A stretch of DNA of 64,000 nucleotides from Streptomyces sp. NRRL F-2580 (GCF_000720115.1 NZ_JOIR01000015.1:62001-126000), one strand, 5' to 3'. Numbered from the stretch's first letter, positions 11,443 through 20,190 are shown. Numbers and translations: made by a program. Notes: generated by a model from the letters alone, not told the origin.

Positions 11443-13229
11443 TAGCTGCCCTCGCGCCAGGCCCGCCACAGGCGCGCGTACCGGCCGCCCAGGGCCACCA
11501 GCTCGTCGTGCGTGCCGTGCTCGACGACGCGTCCCGCGTCCAGCACGGCGATCCGGTCCGCTGCCATCGCCTGCGTCAGCCGGTGCGCCACGAACAGCGT
11601 GGTCCGGCCGGCGCACGCGGCGAGCACCGCCCGTTCCAGCTCGGCCGCCCCCTCGCTGCCCGCTTCCGCCGTGGACTCGTCGAGCACCACCACCGGGGAC
11701 CGGCCCAGCACCAGCCGGGCCAGGGCGATCTGGGCGACCTTGGTGACGTCCAGGCGCTCGCCGCCCTCGCCGACCAGGGTGTTCAGTCCGTCGGGCAGCG
11801 AGTCGACCCATGCGTCGGCGCCGACGGTGCGCAGGGCGTACGTCAGCTCGGCGTCGGTCGCCTCCGGCGCGGCCAGCCGCAGGTCGTCGGCGAGCGGGCC
11901 GGAGAACACGTGGGTCTCCTGCGTCAGGATGCTCACCAGGGCCCGCGCCCCGGCCTCGTCCAGACCGGCGAGGTCGGTCGGCCCGATGCGCACGGACCCG
12001 GCCTGGGGGGTCCCGATGCCCGCGATCAGCGCGGCCAGGGTCGACTTGCCGGCGCCCGTCGCCCCCACCAGCGCGAGCGAACCGCCGGCCGGAATCATCA
12101 GGTCGACGTCCCGGAGGACCGGCTCCGCGCTGTCGGGATAGCTGAACGTGAGCCCCTCCACCCGGACGGGGTACGGCGCGTCGACCGCCGCTGTGACGCC
12201 CGGCGCGCCGACCAGCCGGTCCTCCGCGCCCTCCCCCAGCACCCCGACCAGCCGGGTCAGGCTCGCGCCCGACTTCTGCGCCTCGTCGAAGGTGAACATG
12301 ATGGAGCCCAGCGGGGTGAACAGCCGGTGGAACAGCAGCGGGGCCGCGGACACCTCGCCCAGGCTGGCGGCGTCGGCCTCCAGCAGGGCGTACCCCACCA
12401 CGATGATCAGGACCAGTCCGATGAACTCTGCGCGGTTCTCCCGGCCGACGAACCGGCCGAAGAGCCGGAACACCTCGATGCCGAGTTCGCGCACCCGCCA
12501 CGACTCGCTGGTGACCTTCTCGCGGACGGCTCCCTCCAGGCGGTACGCCCGGACCGTGTCGATCCCGTTGAGCCCGCTGATCAGGGCCTGTGCGCGGTCG
12601 GCCTGGACCGCGCGCTGCCTGCGGTAGAGCGGGGCGGACCGGGGCAGGTACCAGCGCAGGGCCAGCGCGTACGCGGGCAGTGCGCCGGCGCCCGCCAGGC
12701 CGAGCCGCCAGTCCAGGCCGAACATGCCGAGCGTGGCGATGACCACCAGCACGCCCGCCGAGAACACCGTGGGGACGGCCGTGCGGATGCCCCGGGACAG
12801 TACGGCGACGTCGTCGCCGACCCTGGACAGCACGTCTCCCCGGCCGACCTGCTCGATGCGTGCGCTCGGCATCCCCAGCACCGCCCGTACGGCGTCTTCG
12901 CGCAGTCGGGCGAGCAGATCCGCGCCGAGCCGCCCGACCAGGTAGGTCGACAGGGCGGTGGCCGCCGCGCCGAGCAGCGCGGCGGCGACCATCAGCACCC
13001 CCGTCGTGACCAGGATGGAGCGCGATTCGCCCGCCACCACCCCGTCCACGACCCGGCCGAGCAGCAGCAGCGGGAGTACCTGGAGCGCCGCCCCGGCCAC
13101 CGTGGTGAGCACGGTGGCGGCCGTCAGCCAGGGCACCTCGCGGCAGTGCGCCGTGACCCAGCGGGTGGCCTCGCGTCCGCTCGTCGTGCGCAGGGTCGAC
13201 GGGGCGACGCGCGTATCGGTGGTGCTCAC
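11442..13229 (-). CDS. cchG: ABC exporter half-transporter (TMD-NBD) with degenerate signature motif
   Basis: A 595-residue fused exporter subunit, probably pairing with CchI to export the desferri-siderophore. The GTG start (MSTTDTRV) overlaps the cchF stop by 4 bp (GTGA), so it is coupled to the binding-protein gene. The N-terminal 300 residues hold about six membrane spans; Walker A is GATGAGKST near residue 391, Walker B is VVVLDES, and the H-loop His is present in LFVAHRLTQ. Where the LSGGQ signature should follow VGEGGERL, the protein reads DVTKVAQIALARL, so the signature is absent although the rest of the helix is recognisable. Such asymmetry is familiar in heterodimeric ABC exporters. 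I cannot see the NBD of the partner to check whether it supplies the active site. Confidence 0.9.
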   Translation of the reverse strand: MSTTDTRVAPSTLRTTSGREATRWVTAHCREVPWLTAATVLTTVAGAALQVLPLLLLGRVVDGVVAGESRSILVTTGVLMVAAALLGAAATALSTYLVGRLGADLLARLREDAVRAVLGMPSARIEQVGRGDVLSRVGDDVAVLSRGIRTAVPTVFSAGVLVVIATLGMFGLDWRLGLAGAGALPAYALALRWYLPRSAPLYRRQRAVQADRAQALISGLNGIDTVRAYRLEGAVREKVTSESWRVRELGIEVFRLFGRFVGRENRAEFIGLVLIIVVGYALLEADAASLGEVSAAPLLFHRLFTPLGSIMFTFDEAQKSGASLTRLVGVLGEGAEDRLVGAPGVTAAVDAPYPVRVEGLTFSYPDSAEPVLRDVDLMIPAGGSLALVGATGAGKSTLAALIAGIGTPQAGSVRIGPTDLAGLDEAGARALVSILTQETHVFSGPLADDLRLAAPEATDAELTYALRTVGADAWVDSLPDGLNTLVGEGGERLDVTKVAQIALARLVLGRSPVVVLDESTAEAGSEGAAELERAVLAACAGRTTLFVAHRLTQAMAADRIAVLDAGRVVEHGTHDELVALGGRYARLWRAWREGS

Positions 13230-14290
13230 ACCTGACCGGCCGACTTGACGAGTTCGTCGATCGCGTACGGCAGGGACAGCAGGGTGCCCTGGGACATGGC
13301 CGCGCCGACCGCCGGCCCCTCGCTGTCCAGCAGGTACGACACCTTGCCGTTCTTGACCGCGGCCAGGTTGGCGAACAGCTCGAACTTCTTGAGTGCCTCC
13401 GTGTCGGCCTTGTCGTTGATGACGAAGATGCGGTCGACGTCGATGAGGTCCATTCGCTCGGGTGAGAGCGTGGTGTAGAACTTGCCGTCGGCGATCTTGT
13501 CGATCTCGGTCTGGTAGGCGAAGCCGGTGCCCGTGACCAGCCGTCCGCGGACGTCGGTGGAGGTGAACGGGGCCGCCGAGTCCTTGTACCAGGACAGCGC
13601 GACGGCGGTCCGGTTCGCGAACTCGGGGTGGGCCTTCTTGGCCGCGTCGAGCTTGTCCTGGATGCCCTTCACCAGCTCGGTGCCCTTGGACTCCTGGCCG
13701 AGCGCCTTGGCGATGTGGACCGCGTTGTCCTGCCAGGGGGCGCTGAACGGCTCCTTCTCGGCCTTGGTGCGGCCCACCGTCGGGGCGATCTTCGAGAGCT
13801 TGTCGTAGGCGGCCTGGTCGATCTCGGAGTAGACCGCGATGATCAGGTCCGGCCGGAGCGCGGCGATCTTCTCGTAGTTCGGGCCGGTGTCGCCGTTGCT
13901 CATGACGACCTCGGGACGGGTGTCGCCCCACTTGTCCTTCACCCACGGCCACTGGGTGTTGATGTCGGGGCTCGTGCCCGGCGGGTTCGGGTACTGGTCG
14001 ACCATGCCGACCGGCTTGATGCCGAGCGCCAGGATGGTCTGGTCGTCGGTGTAGCCGACGGAGACGACCCGCCGGGGGGCCTTGGTGACCTTCGTGGATC
14101 CGAACGCGTGCTCCACGGTGACCGGGAAGGTACCGGCCGCGGCGGCCGAGGCGTCGTCGCCCTTGTCGTCAGCCGGGTCCTTCGAGTCGGAACCGCAGCC
14201 GGCCAGGAGGCCGGTGCCGAGGGCCGCGGCGGACAGTACCGCCGTCAGCCGGCCCCAGGAGTGGGTACGAGTCGTTCGCTGGAGGAGCAT
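13226..14290 (-). CDS. cchF: Ferri-siderophore-binding lipoprotein
   Basis: A 354-residue extracellular solute-binding lipoprotein of the FecB/FhuD periplasmic-binding-protein family, capturing the ferri-siderophore for the CchCDE importer. I chose the ATG at 14290 (MLLQRTTRTHSW), which has AAGGGA upstream, over an in-frame start 54 bp further out. The lipobox is LLAGC with the lipidated Cys at residue 32, followed by a Ser/Asp/Lys-rich linker. The body has the family's RRVVSVGYTDDQTILALGIKPVG opening (RRVVSVGYTD then DQTILALGIKPVG) and a long mid-helix region. It begins its own transcription unit: a partial iron box overlaps a TAGGCT -10-like hexamer just upstream, and cchG follows with overlapping codons. 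Confidence 0.93.
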   Translation of the reverse strand: MLLQRTTRTHSWGRLTAVLSAAALGTGLLAGCGSDSKDPADDKGDDASAAAAGTFPVTVEHAFGSTKVTKAPRRVVSVGYTDDQTILALGIKPVGMVDQYPNPPGTSPDINTQWPWVKDKWGDTRPEVVMSNGDTGPNYEKIAALRPDLIIAVYSEIDQAAYDKLSKIAPTVGRTKAEKEPFSAPWQDNAVHIAKALGQESKGTELVKGIQDKLDAAKKAHPEFANRTAVALSWYKDSAAPFTSTDVRGRLVTGTGFAYQTEIDKIADGKFYTTLSPERMDLIDVDRIFVINDKADTEALKKFELFANLAAVKNGKVSYLLDSEGPAVGAAMSQGTLLSLPYAIDELVKSAGQV

Positions 14291-14366
14291 CCGCAATCCC
14301 TTGCTTTCGTGCTGTCCACTGCACCCCCGCCCGAGGGCAGGCAAACCGTATCGCGCTCAAGTGAGG

Positions 14367-14385
14367 CCAGCCTAGCCTTACTTGA
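14367..14385 (-). promoter_or_regulatory. Putative iron box (IdeR/DmdR1 site) upstream of cchF
   Basis: Read on the coding strand, TCAAGTAAGGCTAGGCTGG matches 13 of 19 positions of the IdeR/DmdR-type consensus TTAGGTTAGGCTAACCTAA, including the AGGCT core. It contains a TAGGCT hexamer that could be the -10 of the cchF promoter, so repressor bound with iron would block it. It sits in the 113 bp between cchE and cchF. The second half-site is poor, so confidence is moderate. Confidence 0.6.
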
Positions 14386-14403
14386 CACGGAATTATGTCC
14401 GAT

Positions 14404-15252
14404 CTAGTCGAGTCGGCCGGGCTGGACATGGGTGCGGCCGATGGGCACGATGAGCGGCCGGTCCCCCACCGGATCCTCGATCACCTTGGCGCGCAGCCCG
14501 AAGGCCTCGTGCAGCAACTCGGCGGTGATCACGTCCCGTGGGTGCCCCTGCGCCAGGATCGCCCCGGCCCTCATCACGATGAGGTTGTCGCTGTAGCGCG
14601 TGGCCAGGTTGAGGTCGTGCAGCACCATGACCACGGTGCATCCCGACTCGTGCAGGTCGTCCACCAGGTCCAGTACGTCGATCGCGTGCGCCAGGTCCAG
14701 GAAGGTGGTCGGCTCGTCCAACAGGAGCAGGTCGGTGCCCTGAGCCAGCGTCATCGAGATCCAGACGCGCTGGCGCTGGCCGCCGGACAGCGCGTCCACC
14801 GGACGGTCCGCCAGGTCGGACACCCCGGTCATGGCCAGCGCCCGTTCCACGACGGCGGCGTCGTCCGACGACCACTGGCGCAGCCAGCTCTGGTGCGGAT
14901 GGCGCCCCCGGGCGACCAGGTCGGCCACCGTGAGCCCGTCCGGCGCGACCGGCGCCTGCGGCAGCAGGCCGAGCTTCTTCGCCACGTCCCGGGTCCTGAG
15001 CGTGGCGATGTCCTCGCCGTCCAGGACGACCGAGCCCTTCGTCGGCTTGAGCAGCCGCGACAGGGTCCGCAACAGGGTCGACTTGCCACAGCCGTTGGAG
15101 CCGATGATCGTGGAGATCACCCCGGGCGGGATCGCCACGTGGAGGTCGTCGATGACGCTCCGGCCGCCGTACCCGACCGTGACCCCTCTGGCCGCCAGCC
15201 GTGAGGTCTCCTGACCCCCGGACGCGATCTCGGTGATGTGCGATACGGCCAC
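14404..15252 (-). CDS. cchE: Ferri-siderophore ABC importer, ATP-binding protein
   Basis: A 282-residue FecE/FepC-type ATPase energising siderophore uptake through CchC and CchD. Walker A is GSNGCGKST near residue 50, the Q-loop region reads LGLLPQAPVAPDGL, the signature is LSGGQRQRVWISMTLAQ near 150, Walker B is LLLLDEPTTFLD and the H-loop His is in VVMVLHDLN. The GTG start at 15252 is preceded by GGGGGAG two bases away, a tight spacing, but no better in-frame start exists. The gene follows cchD by 38 bp in the same direction and is probably the last gene of the cchB-C-D-E unit, since a separate iron-regulated promoter serves cchF. Confidence 0.93.
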   Translation of the reverse strand: MAVSHITEIASGGQETSRLAARGVTVGYGGRSVIDDLHVAIPPGVISTIIGSNGCGKSTLLRTLSRLLKPTKGSVVLDGEDIATLRTRDVAKKLGLLPQAPVAPDGLTVADLVARGRHPHQSWLRQWSSDDAAVVERALAMTGVSDLADRPVDALSGGQRQRVWISMTLAQGTDLLLLDEPTTFLDLAHAIDVLDLVDDLHESGCTVVMVLHDLNLATRYSDNLIVMRAGAILAQGHPRDVITAELLHEAFGLRAKVIEDPVGDRPLIVPIGRTHVQPGRLD

Positions 15253-15290
15253 GGCTCCCCCTGAACTGGACGTGCCTGCATACGAGTCGG

Positions 15291-16382
15291 TCAACGGAGG
15301 TTCGCCCGCACCAGGAGGTGGACCAGGAAGGGGCCGCCGATCGCGGCGGTGACCACGCCGACCGGAAGGGTGATCGGCAGGGCCGTACGCGCGATCAGGT
15401 CGGCGCCGGTCAGCAGCAGGGCCCCGAAGATGCCGGAGGCCGCCATCGGTGGTGTCGGGCACCTCAGCAGACGCATCGCCACCTGCGGCGCGACCAGGGC
15501 GACGAACGGGACCGGGCCCGCCGCGCTCACCGCCACGCCGGCCAGCAGGACCGCGCACAGCAGCAGGACCGCCCGGACGGCCGAGTACCGGACGCCCAGG
15601 CCCGCGGCCACCTCGTCGCCGAGGTGCATCGGTTTGAACTGGAACGCGGCGCACGCCACGACGACCATCAGCGCGAGCGTGCACCAGAGCGCCACCCGGA
15701 TGTCGTCCCACGAGCGGTTGTCCAGCGAGCCGATCAGCCATGCCTGGGCCCGGGCCACGTCCCTGATGTCGGCTTGGACCAGCAGCCAGGTCGTGACGGC
15801 CTCCGTCACGGCGCTCACCGAGATGCCGATGAGGATGAGCCGGAAGCCGTCGATCCCGCGCCGCCAGGCCAGGAAGTACACGAGGAGCCCCGTACCGAGA
15901 CCGCCCGCGAGCGCCGCCCCCGACAGTCCGACGGAGCCGACGACCGCCGCGGCGGTCCCGCCCGACACCGTCACCAGGAACACCGCGACCGCGCCGGCGC
16001 CCCCGGTGATGCCCAGGATGTCGGGGCTGGCCAGCGGATTGCGCGCGATCGACTGGGTGATCGCCCCGGACACCCCCAGCGCGACACCGACGACGCACCC
16101 GGCCAGGGCCCGCGGCATCCGCAGGTCCACGATCACGAACTCGTCGACCCGCTCGCCCCGGCCGAGGACCGTGGCGACCACCCGGGGCAGGCCGATGGGG
16201 AACTCCCCGACGCCGATGGACAGGCAGAACACCAGGAACGTCGCCGCCGCCAGCAGCAGGGTGGCGCACACCATCCACGGCCGCCATACGAACGACACCC
16301 GGCCGAGCCGGACCCCCGGCGCCACCGACGCCTTCACGGCCTCGACCTCCATCGCTTCCACTTCCACGTCGGCCCCGTTCAC
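15291..16382 (-). CDS. cchD: Ferri-siderophore ABC importer, FecCD-type permease
   Basis: A 363-residue polytopic membrane protein of the FecCD/BtuC family, one half of the siderophore-uptake channel. The GTG start at 16382 overlaps the cchC stop by 4 bp (GTGA). After an acidic leader of about 35 residues come roughly nine or ten membrane spans. Family landmarks are LRMPRALAGCVVGVALGVSG, the RNPLASPDILGITGGAGA segment and the FVALVAPQVAMRLL loop that contacts the ATPase. cchC and cchD are paralogous subunits that should form a heterodimer in the membrane. Confidence 0.93.
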   Translation of the reverse strand: MNGADVEVEAMEVEAVKASVAPGVRLGRVSFVWRPWMVCATLLLAAATFLVFCLSIGVGEFPIGLPRVVATVLGRGERVDEFVIVDLRMPRALAGCVVGVALGVSGAITQSIARNPLASPDILGITGGAGAVAVFLVTVSGGTAAAVVGSVGLSGAALAGGLGTGLLVYFLAWRRGIDGFRLILIGISVSAVTEAVTTWLLVQADIRDVARAQAWLIGSLDNRSWDDIRVALWCTLALMVVVACAAFQFKPMHLGDEVAAGLGVRYSAVRAVLLLCAVLLAGVAVSAAGPVPFVALVAPQVAMRLLRCPTPPMAASGIFGALLLTGADLIARTALPITLPVGVVTAAIGGPFLVHLLVRANLR

Positions 16383-17437
16383 GCGCTCTTGAACTTTCCG
16401 CGCCACACCAGGGCCGCGAAGAACGGGGCACCGAGCAGGGCCACCACGACACCGGCGTCCAGCTCGCCCGGCCGCACCAGCAGCCGCCCCGCAATGTCGC
16501 AGACCAGGAGGACGATGGCACCGAGCAGACCCGCGTACGGCACCAGCCAGCGGTAGTCCGGCCCGGTCAGGTACCGGGCCACGTGAGCCACCATGAGGCC
16601 GAGGAAGGCGATGGGTCCGCAAGCCGCCGTCGCCGCTCCCGCCAGCAGCGTGATGGCGACGATGCCCACGGCCCGGGTCAGCGCGATGCCGACGCCCAGC
16701 CCGCGCGCCACGTCGTCGCCGAGGTTGAGCAGGTTGACGGCGGGCAGCGTGGTCAGGGCCAGCACCAGCCCGACGGCGATGAACGCGGTCACCGGCCAGA
16801 TGACGTCGAATCCGACTCCGGCCACCGAGCCCGCGTTCCAGAAGCGCAGCGCGTTCAGCGAAGCCTTGTCCGACAGGGCGACCGCCGTGGTCATGGCGGC
16901 CAGGAACACGGTGATCCCCTGCCCGGCCAGGGCCAGAGTCAGCGGATTGCCGGCCCCGCGGCCGACGCTCGCCAGCCCGAACACGACGACACCGGCGACC
17001 GCCGCGCCCAGGAAGGCGAACCAGACGTACTGGAACGGGCCGGCGAAGCCGAACACGGCGATCACCGTCACCACCGCGAAGGAGGCGCCCGCATTCACCC
17101 CGAGCAGACCCGTGTCGGCGATCGGGTTGCGCGTGTACCCCTGGATCAAGGCCCCGCCGACCCCCAGGGCCACGCCCGCCACGACCGCGAGGACGGTCCG
17201 GGGCACTCGTACGGTCCGCACGATGAGCCTGATCTCGGTGAGTCGCCGGTCCGGGTCCGGCGCCCCCGTCAGCCCCTGCCACACATCGGCCGGGCTCAGC
17301 GCGCGGGCGCCGACTGCCAGCGACACCACCACCGCGGCCAGCAGGATCAACAGGAGCGCCAACGACCCCACAACCCGGCGCGTGCGGGCCTCCGTTGCGC
17401 CCTTGGGCGCGGGACGCTCCACTGTAGTCGTGCCCAT
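16379..17437 (-). CDS. cchC: Ferri-siderophore ABC importer, FecCD-type permease
   Basis: A 352-residue FecCD-family permease, partner of CchD. It begins MGTTTVERPAPKGATEARTR, followed by a first span around residues 23-45. Family signatures include the VRVPRTVLAVVAGVALGVGG segment, RNPIADTGLLGVNAGASFAV, and PIAFLGLMVAHVARYLTG, the loop expected to dock on the ATP-binding subunit. It lies 98 bp downstream of cchB, with a small hairpin in the gap that may adjust the dosage of transport against biosynthesis genes, and its stop codon is shared with the start of cchD. Confidence 0.93.
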   Translation of the reverse strand: MGTTTVERPAPKGATEARTRRVVGSLALLLILLAAVVVSLAVGARALSPADVWQGLTGAPDPDRRLTEIRLIVRTVRVPRTVLAVVAGVALGVGGALIQGYTRNPIADTGLLGVNAGASFAVVTVIAVFGFAGPFQYVWFAFLGAAVAGVVVFGLASVGRGAGNPLTLALAGQGITVFLAAMTTAVALSDKASLNALRFWNAGSVAGVGFDVIWPVTAFIAVGLVLALTTLPAVNLLNLGDDVARGLGVGIALTRAVGIVAITLLAGAATAACGPIAFLGLMVAHVARYLTGPDYRWLVPYAGLLGAIVLLVCDIAGRLLVRPGELDAGVVVALLGAPFFAALVWRGKFKSA

Positions 17438-17510
17438 GTCGCTCTACGTCATCCCTTCGCTCCACCGGCGAAACATCGTCGGCGGCACGCGCCACCGGGC
17501 GTCACATGTG

Positions 17511-17527
17511 CGGACCGGAACGGTCCG
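17511..17527 (-). terminator. Short hairpin downstream of cchB
   Basis: CGGACCG and CGGTCCG form a perfect 7-bp stem with a GAA loop, starting 9 bp after the cchB stop on the coding strand and ahead of cchC. It lacks a U-tract; it may be an intra-operon attenuator or processing site. Function is inferred from position. Confidence 0.35.
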
Positions 17528-17535
17528 TGTATCGG

Positions 17536-18891
17536 CTAGCGGGCCGCACTGCCCGTCCCGTCGGCCACCGTCCGGACCTCGTCGGGATCGGACTTGAGGC
17601 CCCGGTCGAGGAGCGAGTCCAGGATCTCGCCGACCCTGACGCTGGTGTTGGACAGCAGGGACGAGGTGATGCCGTGCGTGTGCTCCGTACCGCCCTGCAC
17701 GTAGATGCCGCAGCGCAGTGCGGGGTCGGTCGCGATGCGGTAGTCGCGCTCGACGCGGACACGCCCCTCGTCGTCGCGCAGGCAGCGGTCGGCGACCTCG
17801 CCGAGGAGGCCGAGCGGGTCGGCGGGGCGGTAGCCGGTGGCGAAGACGACCACGTCCGCGTCCAGGGGCGTCTCCTCGCCGGTGACCAGGGACCGCACGG
17901 TGGCGTGGACCCCGGCCGGCGTCTGCGTGACGCCGGTGAGCCGCGAGACGTTGAGGAAGCGCAGGCGCTCGGTGCCGAGGACCTTCTCCTGATACATCTG
18001 CCGGTACAGGTCGTCGATGAGATCGATGTCCACCACGGAGTAGTTGGTGTTGCGGTGGTAGTCCATCAGCTTGCGCTTGACGTTCTCGGGCGCGGTGAAG
18101 AACTCTCCGACCGCCTCCGGGTCGAAGATGCGGTTGGCGAAGCCGCTGTCGTCGGCGGGGCTGTACCCGTACCGGGAGAAGACGGCGCAGACCTCGGCCC
18201 CGGGGAAGCGGCGGTGCAGATAGGCGACGTTCTCGGCGGCGCTCTGTCCCGCGCCCACGACGACGAACCGGGAGGGGTCGGCGCCCCGGAGCCCCTCGAC
18301 CTTCGTCAGGAGATCCGAGTTGTGCCAGATGCGGTCGGTGCGCTCCACGCCTTCCGGCATGAGGGGGCGTAATCCGGTGCCGATGACGAGGTTGCGGGCC
18401 CGGTGGAGCGCGAGCCCCTCCGTCGACCGGACCGTCACGTCGATGTGGTCCACCACTCCGTCGTGGACGACCGGTGTGACCCCCACGACCTCGTGCCCGT
18501 AGGACACCATGTCGTCGACCTTGGCCGCGGACCACTCCAGGTAGTCGTGGAACTCCACCCGCAGCGGGAAGAGGTTCTTGTGGTTGATGAAGTCGATCAG
18601 CCGCCCCTTGCTCTTCAGGTAGCACAGGAAGCTGAACTCGCTGGCCGGGTTCCGGAGCGTCACCAGGTCCTTCAGGAAGGACACCTGCATGGTCGCGTCG
18701 TCGATGAGCATGCCCCGGTGCCAGCCGAAGCGCGGCTGCTGTTCGAAGAAGTGAGTGGTGATCACCTCCGCCCTGCCGACGCGTGCGTTGTGCTCGCCGA
18801 CCGCGATGGCCATGGCCACGTTGGACGGCCCGAAGCCGATTCCGATGAGGTCGTGGATCAGCGGGGGGTCGCCAGGACGAGCCTGTGCCAT
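17536..18891 (-). CDS. cchB: L-ornithine N5-monooxygenase
   Basis: A 451-residue flavin- and NADPH-dependent N-hydroxylating monooxygenase converting L-ornithine to N5-hydroxyornithine, the first committed step of the siderophore. The FAD-binding motif GIGFGPSN is at residues 17-24, the NADPH-binding motif VVVGAGQSAAE near 210-220, and the family motif FATGYRPADPLGLL near 350. I chose the ATG at 18891 (MAQARPGDPP), preceded by GGGAG; the open frame continues about 70 codons upstream across the iron-regulated promoter, which argues against earlier starts. It is the first gene of the leftward operon and diverges from cchA, sharing a 266-bp control region with two iron-box-like sites. Confidence 0.95.
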   Translation of the reverse strand: MAQARPGDPPLIHDLIGIGFGPSNVAMAIAVGEHNARVGRAEVITTHFFEQQPRFGWHRGMLIDDATMQVSFLKDLVTLRNPASEFSFLCYLKSKGRLIDFINHKNLFPLRVEFHDYLEWSAAKVDDMVSYGHEVVGVTPVVHDGVVDHIDVTVRSTEGLALHRARNLVIGTGLRPLMPEGVERTDRIWHNSDLLTKVEGLRGADPSRFVVVGAGQSAAENVAYLHRRFPGAEVCAVFSRYGYSPADDSGFANRIFDPEAVGEFFTAPENVKRKLMDYHRNTNYSVVDIDLIDDLYRQMYQEKVLGTERLRFLNVSRLTGVTQTPAGVHATVRSLVTGEETPLDADVVVFATGYRPADPLGLLGEVADRCLRDDEGRVRVERDYRIATDPALRCGIYVQGGTEHTHGITSSLLSNTSVRVGEILDSLLDRGLKSDPDEVRTVADGTGSAAR

Positions 18892-18997
18892 GTCACTCCC
18901 ATCGTGCGAGGGCAGCCGCAGCGCCGGCGGGCGGGCGGCCTGTCGAGCATCGAAAAGGCGGGAAAACCGGGCACGCCGCCGGAGACGCGACCGAAAC

Positions 18998-19016
18998 TTA
19001 GGTAAGGCTAAGATGA
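18998..19016 (-). promoter_or_regulatory. Iron box (IdeR/DmdR1-like) in the cchA-cchB intergenic region, cchB side
   Basis: TTAGGTAAGGCTAAGATGA matches 15 of 19 positions of the IdeR/DmdR-type consensus TTAGGTTAGGCTAACCTAA. It lies 107 bp upstream of the cchB start. Binding by the iron-loaded repressor would silence siderophore synthesis when iron is plentiful, as established for coelichelin clusters. Confidence 0.75.
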
Positions 19017-19099
19017 TCCTTGAGAGCTGTCGATAGACAAATCGGGCGGCCAGGGTTGAGTGATCGTCAATTCGCGGCACAGCAGGCGCCGTTGCAGAG

Positions 19100-19118
19100 T
19101 TAGGCAAGCCTTGCTTTA
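19100..19118 (+). promoter_or_regulatory. Second iron-box-like site, cchA side
   Basis: TTAGGCAAGCCTTGCTTTA matches about 12 of 19 consensus positions and is roughly palindromic (TTAGGCAAG facing CTTGCTTTA). It ends 39 bp before the cchA start, where a core promoter would lie, giving each divergent gene its own operator. It is weaker than the cchB-side site. Confidence 0.6.
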
Positions 19119-19157
19119 CTCGGCAGTGGCCAACCCCTGTCCCGGAGGAGGAACCCC

Positions 19158-20105
19158 ATGCGGGTCGTCATGTTCGGTTACCAGACCTGGGGGCACCGCA
19201 CCCTGCAAGCCCTCCTGGACTCCGAGCACGACGTGGTACTGGTGGTGACGCACCCGAAGAGCGAGCACGCCTACGAGAAGATCTGGAGCGACTCCGTCGC
19301 CGACCTCGCCGAAGAGCACGGGGTCCCGGTGCTGCTCCGCAACCGCCCGGACGACGACGAGCTGTTCCAGCGCCTCAAGGAGGCCGACCCGGACATCATC
19401 GTCGCCAACAACTGGCGTACGTGGCTGCCCCCGCGGGTCTTCGGGCTCCCCCGCCACGGCACGCTGAACGTGCACGACTCGCTGCTGCCGAAGTACGCCG
19501 GCTTCTCGCCCCTCATCTGGGCGCTGATCAACGGCGAGACGGAAGTGGGCGTCACCGCGCACATGATGAACGACGAACTCGACGCCGGGGACATCGTGCG
19601 GCAGGAGTCGGTACCGGTGGGGCCGACCGACACCGCCACCGACCTCTTCCACCGGACCGTCGACCTCATCGCACCGGTCACCGTCGGCGCCCTCGACCTC
19701 ATCGCCTCCGGGCGGACGGAGTTCACGCGGCAGGACCGGAGCCGGGCGAGCTTCTTCCACAAGCGGTCCGTCGAGGACAGCCGCATCGACTGGACCTGGC
19801 CCGCGGAGGACCTGGACCGCCTGGTGCGCGCCCAGTCCGAGCCGTACCCCAGCGCCTTCACCTTCCACAAGGGCAGGCGGCTGGAGGTGCTGTCCGCCCG
19901 CGTGTCCCATGGCCTGTACGGGGGCACGCCCGGCCGGATCTTCTACCGCGAGGGCGGGGGCGTGGTGATCGTCGCGGGCGCCGACGCCCGGACCGGCCGC
20001 AACCACGGGCTGGCCATCACGCGCGTACGGACCGAGGACGGCCGGGAATTGCCCGCGGCCGAGTACTTCACCGCCATGGGCGGATACCTGATCGGCCGGC
20101 CCTGA
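19158..20105 (+). CDS. cchA: N5-hydroxyornithine formyltransferase
   Basis: A 315-residue formyltransferase of the methionyl-tRNA formyltransferase fold, expected to use N10-formyl-tetrahydrofolate to formylate N5-hydroxyornithine before loading on CchH module 1. The Asn and His of the catalytic triad are in LNVHDSLLPKYAGFSP near residues 103-118, and the Asp is in DELDAGDIV near 140. A C-terminal domain follows from about residue 205. The ATG at 19158 has a strong GGAGGAGG site upstream. It is monocistronic, transcribed away from cchB, with an iron-box-like site at its promoter and a hairpin after its stop. Confidence 0.94.
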   Translation: MRVVMFGYQTWGHRTLQALLDSEHDVVLVVTHPKSEHAYEKIWSDSVADLAEEHGVPVLLRNRPDDDELFQRLKEADPDIIVANNWRTWLPPRVFGLPRHGTLNVHDSLLPKYAGFSPLIWALINGETEVGVTAHMMNDELDAGDIVRQESVPVGPTDTATDLFHRTVDLIAPVTVGALDLIASGRTEFTRQDRSRASFFHKRSVEDSRIDWTWPAEDLDRLVRAQSEPYPSAFTFHKGRRLEVLSARVSHGLYGGTPGRIFYREGGGVVIVAGADARTGRNHGLAITRVRTEDGRELPAAEYFTAMGGYLIGRP

Positions 20106-20108
20106 CCA

Positions 20109-20140
20109 GCCGGACCGGCCGGGCCGACTCGCGGTCCGGC
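20109..20140. terminator. Hairpin between convergent cchA and the dioxygenase gene
   Basis: A perfect 9-bp inverted repeat, GCCGGACCG and CGGTCCGGC with a 14-nt loop, starts 3 bp after the cchA stop; further GGCCG/CGGCC repeats continue to about 20152. It separates two genes transcribed toward each other and may act in both directions. No U-tract is present, which is common in Streptomyces. Confidence 0.55.
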
Positions 20141-20190
20141 CTTCGGCCCGGCTCATACCTCGAAGACCTCGAAGAGCTCCGAGACCTCGT

